Assembly: GCA_038205135.1 (NCBI GenBank)
Contig: JBBRCF010000165.1
Span: forward strand, 1 to 6,387
Origin: UBA9554 sp038205135
Lineage (GTDB): Bacteria > Pseudomonadota > Alphaproteobacteria > Rhodobacterales > Rhodobacteraceae
Direction: 5' to 3'
DNA: 6,387 bases
The notes under the pieces were generated by a model. The model made no database searches. It was not told where the DNA came from and saw only the letters and a list, made by a program, of their open reading frames with translations. Of the stretch, positions 1 to 6,198 are shown in pieces. The position numbers and the translations under genes are program-made. Every line of letters starts with the position of its first letter. The first letter of the stretch is position 1.

Positions 1-329
1 GGCGCCAGATCGCCCAGATAGCGCGCGATCTGCCCGTCCAGCGCGCCGCCACCGTCGGAATGCGCCCGCGCGCGCAACGCCCCTGCCAGAATGTCGATGG
101 GTTTGGCCACATGCATGTCGAACAGCGACCAGACCCAGGCCAGCCCGCCCAGAATGGCCAGCCCCGCCAGCAGTCCGACCTGCACGAATGCGTTCAGCAG
201 CGATGGATCAGCCAGTCGCGCATAGGCAAACCACAGCGCAGCGATCAGGGCCGTCACCGCCCCTGCCGCCAGCGCGGCAAAGAACAGGAAAATCCGTACC
301 CGCAGTGACAGTGCCCCAAGGCCCGTCAC
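1..329 (-). CDS. Membrane protein N-terminus, resembles anchor of DnaQ-like exonuclease (cut by window edge)
   Basis: The first 109 codons of a gene that runs off the left edge. I place the start at the GTG 327-329, which overlaps the receiver stop as GTGA and so suggests translational coupling. The protein opens MTGLGALSLRVRIFLFFAAL, with helices at about 12-36 and 47-69. A HAMP-like segment follows (FDMHVAKPIDILAGALRARA, 70-89), ending near IARYLGDLA. From memory this resembles the membrane anchor of Rhodobacterales proteins that end in a DEDDh 3'-5' exonuclease (DNA polymerase III epsilon-like) domain and sit in the same acetate cluster. A sensor histidine kinase is the main alternative, and would suit the adjacent receiver. 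No catalytic domain lies in the window, so the reading frame and anchor are seen but the product is inferred. Confidence 0.6.
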   Translation of the reverse strand, partial: MTGLGALSLRVRIFLFFAALAAGAVTALIAALWFAYARLADPSLLNAFVQVGLLAGLAILGGLAWVWSLFDMHVAKPIDILAGALRARAHSDGGGALDGQIARYLGDLA

Positions 330-799
330 GCAGGTGTCCCCCCGACCAGATCGCGCAGGGTGCCGCGCAATTCCGCAAGGTCGAAGGGTTTCGCGATATA
401 GGCATCTGCGCCCATCGCCAGCCCCTTGCGCCGTTCGATCCCCGACACCCGCGCCGACATCATCAGGATCTTGACCGCCGCCAACGCCGGGTCCATCCGG
501 ATGCCCTGACAGATTTCGTGGCCCGACACGCCGGGCAGCATCACGTCCAGCAGCACCAGATCAGGCGCATCGGCGCGGATGCGGTCCAGTGCGCCGGTAC
601 CGTCGGCAATGCGCTCATGGGCGTAACCTTCGGCATCCAGCACGATTTCCAGCGCCAGCGCGATGTTGTCCTCGTCCTCCACGACCAGCACGCGGGGGCG
701 TTTTTCAGCGCCCGTCCCAACGCCCGTCCCAACGCCCGTCCCAGCGCCCGTCCCAACGCCCATCCCTGCGCCGGTCCTCTCCGGAGCCCCGTTTGCCAT
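326..799 (-). CDS. Stand-alone response regulator receiver protein with repeat linker
   Basis: A 157-residue protein consisting of a low-complexity N-terminus and one CheY-like receiver domain (about 35-152), with no DNA-binding or enzymatic output domain. The receiver residues are all present: acidic pocket E41-D42, phospho-acceptor D85 in LVLLDVMLPG, switch S115 in ILMMSAR, and K137 in AKPFD. It should therefore be phosphorylated by a histidine kinase and act through protein-protein contact. Residues about 11-31 are a Gly-Thr-Gly-Val/Ala run encoded by a 12-bp tandem repeat. The ATG at 799 follows the upstream stop by 2 nt and is preceded by GGGGGG (minus strand). An in-frame ATG at 763 is a weaker alternative, and longer readings would run into the upstream gene. 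The stop overlaps the GTG of the next gene by 4 nt. No kinase is complete in the window, so the partner is unknown. Confidence 0.9.
   Translation of the reverse strand: MANGAPERTGAGMGVGTGAGTGVGTGVGTGAEKRPRVLVVEDEDNIALALEIVLDAEGYAHERIADGTGALDRIRADAPDLVLLDVMLPGVSGHEICQGIRMDPALAAVKILMMSARVSGIERRKGLAMGADAYIAKPFDLAELRGTLRDLVGGTPA
709..768. repeat. 12-bp tandem repeat inside the receiver gene
   Basis: Five consecutive 12-bp units of consensus CGCCCGTCCCAA (plus strand) start at 709, 721, 733, 745 and 757. Units 1, 2 and 4 are identical, unit 3 differs by one base, unit 5 by two, and a decayed sixth may follow to 780. Read on the minus strand they encode the Gly-Thr-Gly-Val/Ala linker. Because the unit is four codons, gain or loss of copies keeps the frame. 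Confidence 0.9.
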
Positions 800-801
800 C
801 G

Positions 802-1338
802 TCACCCCCCCGTGATTGTCCCCTGACAGGCTGCCGTCAGCAGGTCGTCCTGACCCGCCTCGGGCGTGACCCAGGTGGCGCCGACCAAGGCGCCCTCTGG
901 CGTGATCTCCATGCCCTTTTGCAACACGACCTGCACTCCGCCCGCGCAGTCGAACACCATCGCGCGATCCTCGACCGGCTGCCACCGCACGAACGCGTAA
1001 ACCGGCACCATCCGCAGGCCGGCATTGGCCGGATGCTGTGTGCCCGCCCGCAGGTCCAGCGCGACAAACCGCAGCGTCACAGGTGCCACCAGCGTCCAGG
1101 GGCGCAGGCCGGACGGGCTGGCTTCGGCCCGCAGCACTGCAACCCCCGGCGGCAGCGCGGCCACGCTGCGCGGATACCAAGAATATTCCGACCAGATCGC
1201 ATAGCCGATCATGCCCAGACCGGCTGCAGCCGGGACGATCCATGTCGGCAGGCGCTGACGGGTCAGCATGCGCGCCAGCAACGCAAACCCCGCCATTGCA
1301 AAGGCGGCGGTCACGGCGGCAAGTATTTCCAGCAACAC
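802..1338 (-). CDS. Uncharacterised two-helix membrane protein
   Basis: I recognise no named domain in this 178-residue protein. Two hydrophobic helices (about 3-25 and 32-50) open it, with RMLTRQR between them suggesting a cytoplasmic turn. A WSEYSWYPR motif (49-57) follows directly after the second helix, then a soluble domain of about 120 residues that is mostly beta-like and probably periplasmic. It has only two cysteines (131 and 171), which could form a disulfide there. The start is GTG at 1338: an in-frame TAA, the stop of the preceding gene, lies 12 nt upstream with no other start between, and AAGGA straddles that stop. It ends 2 nt before the receiver gene, so it belongs to the same transcription unit. 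I recall similar hypothetical proteins next to acetate-transporter clusters in Rhodobacterales, but could not check this. No function is proposed. Confidence 0.8.
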   Translation of the reverse strand: MLLEILAAVTAAFAMAGFALLARMLTRQRLPTWIVPAAAGLGMIGYAIWSEYSWYPRSVAALPPGVAVLRAEASPSGLRPWTLVAPVTLRFVALDLRAGTQHPANAGLRMVPVYAFVRWQPVEDRAMVFDCAGGVQVVLQKGMEITPEGALVGATWVTPEAGQDDLLTAACQGTITGG

Positions 1339-1350
1339 GGAGGATGGTCC

Positions 1351-3174
1351 TTATGTTCGGGCACCGCGGGCCTGACCCACGGCGGATTGCATGGTGCGCA
1401 CGACGACAAAGGCATCGCGCAGATGGCTGCGTTCGAAATCCGACAGGTCGGACGGGTGCAGGAAATTGTCCGGTTTCGACCCCGCCCGCACCAGCCGCGC
1501 CTGATGTTCCAGCCGGGTCACGGCGATCATGTCATAGGCATCGATCAAATCGCGCGCGCCCGACGGGCTGATGATCCCCGCCGCTTCGGCGGCTACCAGC
1601 CGGGCGCGGGTGTTCACGGCCTCGGACCGGCCGATCAGGGCATAGATCCGGCCCAGATCGGTCACCGGCACGACGCCGTTGTGTTTCAGGTCGATGGTGT
1701 TCTTGTTCTCGCCCGTCCGGATGGTGGCAAAGCCCCGCAGCAGCCCCAACGGCGGAGTGTGTTTCAGACTGTTTGACACCATATGCGCCACGAAGATCGA
1801 GTTCCGCGTCGCCAGATTCAGCGTTTCGGACTGCAGGTCGTGGAACAGCCGTGCGTCACCCGCGATGGCGCGCAGGTCGAACATCACCGAGGCCAGCATC
1901 TGTGCCATCGGGTCGGGTCGGGCGATCCAGCCGGTGAAATAGTCGCGCCAGACCGTGACGCGCTGGCACCATTTCGGGTTGGTCGCCATCATGTCGCCGG
2001 GGCAATAGACGTAGCCGCAGGCGTCCAGCCCGTCGGACACGATGCGCGCCAGACCGGCGAAATAATCCATGTCGGCGTCCGTCGCCGCGTCGTCGATCAT
2101 CATGCAGTTGTCCTGATCGCTGACGCCGGTCTGTTCCTGCCGCCCCTGGCTGCCGCAGGCCAGCCAAAGATAGGGCACCGGGGCCGGGCCCAGTTCGGCC
2201 TCGGCCATTGCGATCAGGCGACGGGTCACGGTATCGGCCACATCGGTGATCAGCCGCGTCGTGACCTCGTGCGCCGTGTGGCTGCTGATCAGTTGCATCA
2301 ACAGTTGCGGGATCCGGGCAGTGACGACGGCCAGTTCCGCGACCGTTTCCGCCTGCGTCGCGTCACGCACCAGTTGCGCCGATCCGATAGCGTGGAACCG
2401 CGTCAGATCGGTCTGCGTGACCATGCCGACCAGCCGCCCGTCATCCACCACCGGAAGATGGCCGATCGACCGTTCCAGCATCATGTGCAGGACATCGGAC
2501 CCCAGTGAGTCCGGTGTCAGCGACAGCGGATCGCGCGTCATGATCGTGCTGACCGGCGTGTCCGGGGGCAGGGCCAGCGCCACCACCTTGGAGGTCATGT
2601 CGCGCGTGGTGACCAGACCGAGGAACCGCCCTTCGGCCACGATGCCCAGCGACGATACCCGGTCGCGCGTCATCGTTTGCGCGGCGGCCTGCACCGAGGT
2701 GTCGGGCGAAACCGTGACCGACGCGCGGGCCATCAGATCGACCACCTTGCGCGTGGCGAAATCCGATCCACGCGGCGTCTGACCCCGGCCCCGGCTGAAG
2801 AACCGCTCGAAGGCGGGCACCGTTGCCACCAGCTGACGGTAATCCGCTTCCGGCAGCATCAACAACACCGATGCCGCGATGGCGCGCGCCGATGTCACCG
2901 CCCGCCCGTCGCGCGCCAGTCCGCGTTCGCCAAAGGAATTGCGCGGACCCAGCAGGGAAATCACCTCGCCGCTCTGCTCGGTCACTTCGACGGCACCGGA
3001 TTTTACCAGATACAGGCCGTCCAACGGCGCACCGAACCGGTAGATCGAGGTTTCGGCGTCATAGGTCTTGCGGATGAAGGAACCGGCGACCCGCACCAGT
3101 TCGTTCCGCGGCAAGCTGTCGTAGGGGTGAACCGTTTCCAGAAAGGCGATGATCGTCTCAAGGCTCTGGGGCAT
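1351..3174 (-). CDS. cNMP-binding / CBS-pair / DUF294 putative nucleotidyltransferase
   Basis: A 607-residue soluble protein with four domains in order. A cyclic-nucleotide-binding fold (about 10-130) contains SFGERGL (80-86) and R91, which only partly match the phosphate-binding cassette of CAP, so ligand binding is uncertain. Two CBS repeats (about 145-260) include GRFLGLVTTRDM and GRLVGMVTQTDL; such pairs often bind AMP, ATP or other adenosyl ligands. Next is a DUF294 nucleotidyltransferase core with CGSQGRQEQTGVSDQDN (340-356), where GS and the acidic pair D353/D355 match the GlnD-like metal-binding motif. A DUF294 C-terminal helical domain (about 460-595) closes it. The ATG at 3174 has AAGGA 8 nt upstream. 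This protein type recurs beside acs and symporter genes in proteobacteria. It may sense energy state and modify a partner, but no reaction or target is visible from sequence. Confidence 0.92.
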   Translation of the reverse strand: MPQSLETIIAFLETVHPYDSLPRNELVRVAGSFIRKTYDAETSIYRFGAPLDGLYLVKSGAVEVTEQSGEVISLLGPRNSFGERGLARDGRAVTSARAIAASVLLMLPEADYRQLVATVPAFERFFSRGRGQTPRGSDFATRKVVDLMARASVTVSPDTSVQAAAQTMTRDRVSSLGIVAEGRFLGLVTTRDMTSKVVALALPPDTPVSTIMTRDPLSLTPDSLGSDVLHMMLERSIGHLPVVDDGRLVGMVTQTDLTRFHAIGSAQLVRDATQAETVAELAVVTARIPQLLMQLISSHTAHEVTTRLITDVADTVTRRLIAMAEAELGPAPVPYLWLACGSQGRQEQTGVSDQDNCMMIDDAATDADMDYFAGLARIVSDGLDACGYVYCPGDMMATNPKWCQRVTVWRDYFTGWIARPDPMAQMLASVMFDLRAIAGDARLFHDLQSETLNLATRNSIFVAHMVSNSLKHTPPLGLLRGFATIRTGENKNTIDLKHNGVVPVTDLGRIYALIGRSEAVNTRARLVAAEAAGIISPSGARDLIDAYDMIAVTRLEHQARLVRAGSKPDNFLHPSDLSDFERSHLRDAFVVVRTMQSAVGQARGART

Positions 3175-3195
3175 TGGTTACGTCCTTGCAAGGGT

Positions 3196-3221
3196 GCGCC
3201 TCCGGGATGACCCGGAGGCGC
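3196..3221 (-). promoter_or_regulatory. Perfect 11-bp stem-loop between symporter and DUF294 gene
   Basis: GCGCCTCCGGG (3196-3206) and CCCGGAGGCGC (3211-3221) are perfect reverse complements around a 4-nt loop, beginning 8 nt after the symporter stop codon. On the transcribed minus strand the stem is followed by ACCCTTGCAAGG, not by a U-run, so it lacks the tail of an intrinsic terminator. It could protect the 3' end of the transporter message from exonucleases or cause partial termination, so that the downstream regulatory genes are made at lower levels. The hairpin is directly visible; the function is inferred. Confidence 0.65.
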
Positions 3222-3229
3222 AGTCATTA

Positions 3230-5173
3230 TCAGTGGGCCTGAGCCGTGCCGGCGCCCTTGGGCACACGGATCGATTCCACCAGTTCCACCACTTCGCGCG
3301 GCGGGGCCTTTGTTGCCATCGAGACCAGATAGGCGGTCGCAAAGTTCAACAATGCGCCAACCGGACCGAACGCCGCCGGGGAAATTCCCAGGAAGTGCGC
3401 CGCGGGCGTGTTGGGCAGCCAGTTGGTGCCGGGGATGAAGAACCAGCCGAGGTACATGAAGATATAGACCGACGTCGCGATCAGACCGACGATCATACCT
3501 GCAATCGCCCCTTCCTTGCCGATGCGCTTCGAGAAGATGCCCATCATCAGAACCGGGAAGATTGTCGCTGCCGCCAGACCAAAGGCCAGCGCCACCACCT
3601 GCGCGGCAAAGCCGGGCGGGTTCAGACCCAGCCATGTCGCCAGTACGATGGCAAAGGCCATCGAGATGCGCGCGGCCAGCAGTTCGTTCTTTTCCGAGAT
3701 GTTCGGGTTCAAGGCACCCTTGATCAAGTCGTGGCTGATGGCCGACGAGATGGCAAGCAGCAGGCCCGCCGCCGTGGACAGTGCCGCAGCAAGACCGCCA
3801 GCGGCGACCAGTGCGATGACCCAGGACGGCAGTTTGGCGATTTCAGGGTTCGCAAGAACCATGATGTCGTTGTTGACGGTGGTCAGTTCGTTGCCCACCA
3901 GGCCGCGTTCTGCCAACGAGCGGCCACCCAGCTGGGTCGCGCCCAGAACGGTTGCCAGTGCAGCCTCAGTCTCGGTGACCTTGGTGTTCAGAGCGGTCTT
4001 GTCGGCGTCGGTCGAAGCGGCAACCGCCGCCTTGGCATCCGCCACGGCCTTGTTCGCGGCCGTCACGGCAGCGGGTTCGTTGAAGTACTGGATCATGCCG
4101 TCACCGTTGCGGTCGGTGAACTTCAGCAGACCGGTCTTTTCCCAGTTACGGATCCAGGCCAGATCAGGGTTGCTGTCGATGTCGGCAATCTTGATCGCGT
4201 CGCCTTCCAGCGCGTTGCCGGTCGCGGCATTGGGCCAGAAGGTGGTGGTGAGGTTCAGACGCGCCATCGACCCGACCGCCGGAGCGACCGTGTACAGCAG
4301 CGCAATGAACACCAGCGCCCAGCCAGCGGACGAACGGGCATCCGAAACCTTGGACACGGTGAAGAAGCGGATGATGACGTGCGGCAGACCTGCCGTACCG
4401 ATCATCAGCGACATCGTCAAAAGGAACATGTTCAGCATGTTCGTCGTATCGGCGGTATAGGCGTTAAAGCCCAGTTCCGTCACGATTTGGTCCAGTTTGT
4501 CCAGGAACGACATATCGCCCGCTGTCGGCGCATAGTTACCGATCAGGCCCAGTTGCGGCAGGAAGTTGCCGGTCAGGTTCAGCGAGATGAAGATCGCCGG
4601 GATGGTGTAGGCGGTGATCAGCACGCAATACTGCGCCACCTGGGTGTAGGTGATGCCCTTCATGCCGCCGAACACGGCATAGGCGAACACCACGGCCGAC
4701 CCGATATACAGACCCGTCGAGGTGCTGACTTCGAGGAAGCGCGCAAAGGTCACGCCGACGCCGACCATCTGGCCGATCACGTAGGTGATCGAGATCACCA
4801 GCAGACAGACCACGGCGACCATGCGGGCCGAGGTCGAATAGAACCGGTCGCCCACGAATTCCGGCACGGTGAATTTGCCGAATTTGCGCAGGTAGGGTGC
4901 CAGCAGCAGCGCCAGCAAAACGTAACCGCCGGTCCAGCCCATCAGGAAGACCGAGTTGTTGTAGCCGCCGAAGGCGATAAGACCCGCCATCGAGATGAAC
5001 GATGCCGCCGACATCCAGTCCGCTGCGGTCGCCATGCCGTTGACGACCGGGCCGACGCCCTGGCCTGCGGCATAGAATTCAGCCGTCGAACTGGCGCGGG
5101 CCCAGAACGCGATACCGAAGTACAGCGCAAAGGACAGGCTAATGACGATGAGATTGAGGGTAAACTGATCCAT
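3230..5173 (-). CDS. Sodium:solute symporter, ActP-like (VC_2705 subfamily), probable acetate/carboxylate importer
   Basis: A 647-residue inner-membrane transporter of the SSS (SLC5-like) family, probably importing acetate or another short carboxylate with sodium. The start MDQFTLNLIVISLSFALYFG opens the first helix. GMATAADWMSAASFISMAGL (46-65) matches the broken first core helix, and GGLAAALSTAAGLLLAISSA (459-478) the family signature with the conserved Ser-Thr of the sodium site (466-467). About 12-13 helices are expected. It is about 100 residues longer than E. coli ActP (549). The extra length is an insert at about 314-445 containing an EF-hand-like loop (DRNGDGMIQYFN, 354-365) and an Ala-rich, probably helical stretch (366-411). 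The acs neighbour and DUF4212 partner favour acetate, but pyruvate, propionate or lactate cannot be excluded. AAGGA and AGGGA lie 11 and 4 nt before the ATG. Family certain; substrate inferred. Confidence 0.93.
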   Translation of the reverse strand: MDQFTLNLIVISLSFALYFGIAFWARASSTAEFYAAGQGVGPVVNGMATAADWMSAASFISMAGLIAFGGYNNSVFLMGWTGGYVLLALLLAPYLRKFGKFTVPEFVGDRFYSTSARMVAVVCLLVISITYVIGQMVGVGVTFARFLEVSTSTGLYIGSAVVFAYAVFGGMKGITYTQVAQYCVLITAYTIPAIFISLNLTGNFLPQLGLIGNYAPTAGDMSFLDKLDQIVTELGFNAYTADTTNMLNMFLLTMSLMIGTAGLPHVIIRFFTVSKVSDARSSAGWALVFIALLYTVAPAVGSMARLNLTTTFWPNAATGNALEGDAIKIADIDSNPDLAWIRNWEKTGLLKFTDRNGDGMIQYFNEPAAVTAANKAVADAKAAVAASTDADKTALNTKVTETEAALATVLGATQLGGRSLAERGLVGNELTTVNNDIMVLANPEIAKLPSWVIALVAAGGLAAALSTAAGLLLAISSAISHDLIKGALNPNISEKNELLAARISMAFAIVLATWLGLNPPGFAAQVVALAFGLAAATIFPVLMMGIFSKRIGKEGAIAGMIVGLIATSVYIFMYLGWFFIPGTNWLPNTPAAHFLGISPAAFGPVGALLNFATAYLVSMATKAPPREVVELVESIRVPKGAGTAQAH

Positions 5174-5190
5174 GGTCCCTGTTTTTCCTT

Positions 5191-5448
5191 TTATTCTTCT
5201 ACGCCGAATTCACGGTCGAGTTTGTTCATCCGCCATGCGTAGGCAAAGATCAGGATGAGGAAGACGTAGATCGACCCGTTCTGGGCAAACCAGAATCCAA
5301 GGTCGGCGCCGCCTACCGAAATGCCCATCAGCGCCGGGCGCAGCAGGATGCCCAAGCCGAACGAACAAACGAACCAGATCACCATCGAGATCAGGATGAT
5401 GCGGACGTTGGCTGCCCAGTAGGCGTTTGATTTTGTGGTTTCCGCCAT
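5191..5448 (-). CDS. DUF4212 family sodium:solute symporter small subunit
   Basis: An 85-residue membrane protein of the DUF4212 family, found next to large sodium:solute symporters of the VC_2705 type and annotated as their small subunit. Two transmembrane helices are clear, at about residues 16-37 and 49-72, with a short charged tail ending EFGVEE. The segment GFWFAQNGSIYVFLILIFAYA (second helix, about 51-71) is the family hallmark. The start at 5448 is chosen because AAAGGGAG at 5457-5464 is a strong ribosome-binding site 8 nt upstream; an in-frame ATG at 5481 would add 11 unconserved residues and place that site inside the gene. It ends 17 nt before the symporter gene. By position and family it should assemble with, or assist folding of, that transporter. 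It is analogous to, but not the same family as, YjcH (DUF485) beside E. coli ActP. Confidence 0.92.
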   Translation of the reverse strand: MAETTKSNAYWAANVRIILISMVIWFVCSFGLGILLRPALMGISVGGADLGFWFAQNGSIYVFLILIFAYAWRMNKLDREFGVEE

Positions 5449-5456
5449 GTGTTTCA

Positions 5457-5464
5457 CTCCCTTT
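5457..5464 (-). promoter_or_regulatory. Strong ribosome-binding site of the DUF4212 gene
   Basis: Read on the minus strand this is AAAGGGAG, followed by 8 nt and the ATG at 5448. It decides the start of the small subunit gene and is among the best Shine-Dalgarno matches in the window, in keeping with a highly expressed membrane protein. Confidence 0.7.
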
Positions 5465-5480
5465 GTTATACTTGTCCGCA

Positions 5481-5508
5481 CCCCGGCTAGCGGGGAGTCG
5501 GACTCCCC
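5481..5508 (-). promoter_or_regulatory. Overlapping hairpins in the adk-DUF4212 spacer
   Basis: The 62-nt spacer between the adk stop and the next gene (5449-5510) contains two inverted repeats that share bases. One has perfect 8-bp arms GGGGAGTC / GACTCCCC at 5492-5499 and 5501-5508, separated by one base; as RNA it would form a 6-bp stem with a 5-nt loop. The other pairs CCCCG (5481-5485) with CGGGG (5491-5495) around a 5-nt loop. Both need bases 5492-5495, so they cannot form together. Neither is followed by a U-run on the minus strand, so a simple intrinsic terminator is unlikely. A processing site, an mRNA-end stabiliser or a weak attenuator setting the ratio of acs-adk to transporter is possible. 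The structure is seen; the role is inferred. Confidence 0.45.
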
Positions 5509-5510
5509 CG

Positions 5511-6194
5511 TCAGGCCGTCGCGGTTTTTACCAGACCCGCCAGCGCTGTCCGGATGTCGGCGATGGGTCCCATCGCGTCGATCCGGGTCAGCAACCCGCG
5601 CCCCTCGTAATAGGCGATCAGCGGTGCCGTCTGGGCGTGATAGGCCATAAGCCTTTCACGCACCGTTTCGGCCTTGTCGTCGGCCCGGCGCTTGAACGCC
5701 GTGCCACCGCATTTGTCACAGACACCCGCATGGGACGGCTGCTTGAAATCGTCATGATAGCCTTCGCCGCAGGCGGCGCAGGTATAGCGGCCCGCAATGC
5801 GGCCGACCATGGCGTCGTCATCCACCTCCAGGCTGATGGCGGCGGTGACCGCGCGCCCCATGCCGGCAAGGATGTCGGCCAGACTGTCGGCCTGCACGTC
5901 GGTGCGTGGATAGCCGTCCAGAATGACGCCGCGAGCTGTGTCCGGCTGCGCCATCCGGTCTGCCAGAATGGCGGTGACGATATCGTCACTGACCAGCCCG
6001 CCCGCTTCCATCACCGCTTTTGCAGCGCGGCCCGCGTCAGTGCCCGCCGCAACCGCGGCGCGCAGCATGTCGCCGGTGGACATCTTTATCAGGCCGAAAT
6101 CCTCTTCCAGCATGCGGGCCTGCGTACCCTTGCCGGCCCCCGGAGGGCCCAGCAGGATCAGCACCGGCACTGTTGTCACGACAGGCGCGTTCAT
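5511..6194 (-). CDS. adk: Adenylate kinase with four-cysteine (zinc) lid
   Basis: This cytosolic enzyme interconverts AMP + ATP and two ADP. From the ATG at 6194 it has 227 residues, normal for long-lid bacterial adenylate kinases. Visible features are the P-loop GPPGAGKGT (residues 16-24), the STGDMLR NMP-binding segment (about 39-45), the GYPRT motif with the AMP-binding arginine (97), and a lid with cysteines at 139, 142, 159 and 162 (CxxC...CxxC), which marks the zinc-binding lid type. RRADD and TAPLIAYY follow as expected. A GTG at 6197 is an equally in-frame start one codon earlier; I prefer the ATG because AAGG at the end of acs then sits 9 nt upstream. It follows acs by 4 nt, so translational coupling is likely. 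Acs releases AMP, which suggests that this copy recycles it. Alphaproteobacteria usually also carry an adk among the ribosomal-protein genes, so this may be a second, pathway-dedicated copy; the window cannot show that. Confidence 0.93.
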   Translation of the reverse strand: MNAPVVTTVPVLILLGPPGAGKGTQARMLEEDFGLIKMSTGDMLRAAVAAGTDAGRAAKAVMEAGGLVSDDIVTAILADRMAQPDTARGVILDGYPRTDVQADSLADILAGMGRAVTAAISLEVDDDAMVGRIAGRYTCAACGEGYHDDFKQPSHAGVCDKCGGTAFKRRADDKAETVRERLMAYHAQTAPLIAYYEGRGLLTRIDAMGPIADIRTALAGLVKTATA

Positions 6195-6198
6195 CACA

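Noticed and set aside
188..826. A 212-codon open frame on the plus strand ending in an Ala-Arg-Pro-Asn repeat.
   Set aside because: It lies opposite the receiver gene, whose phospho-acceptor, switch and lysine residues are all intact; the repeat is the complement of the linker repeat.
800..1243. Extension of the receiver gene upstream to a start at 1243, giving a 305-residue protein.
   Set aside because: The added part overlaps the 178-residue membrane protein in another frame and looks like out-of-frame sequence. The ATG at 799 has a purine-rich site and sits 2 nt after the upstream stop.
1578..1592. Inverted repeat CCGCCG-CTT-CGGCGG.
   Set aside because: It lies inside the DUF294 coding region and encodes an ordinary Ala-rich stretch. 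Such short GC palindromes are expected by chance at this base composition.
589..1776. A 395-codon open frame on the plus strand.
   Set aside because: It crosses three well-supported minus-strand genes and their boundaries, has low-complexity Arg/Pro/Gln composition, and gains its repetitive stretch only from reading the 12-bp repeat on the wrong strand.
3149..5242. A 697-codon open frame on the plus strand, opposite the symporter.
   Set aside because: Its product is dominated by Arg, Gln, His, Gly and Asp with no recognisable domain or membrane pattern, as expected for the shadow of a GC-rich, codon-biased gene. The minus-strand frame encodes a clear SSS transporter.
5465..5470. TATAAC (minus strand), resembling a -10 promoter box before the DUF4212 gene.
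   Set aside because: No -35-like hexamer lies about 17 nt upstream, where the hairpin sequence is instead, and the match alone is weak. An internal promoter cannot be excluded but is not supported.
5449..5481. An 11-residue N-terminal extension of the DUF4212 protein from an ATG at 5481.
   Set aside because: It would place the strong AAAGGGAG site inside the gene and add residues not seen in the family as I know it.
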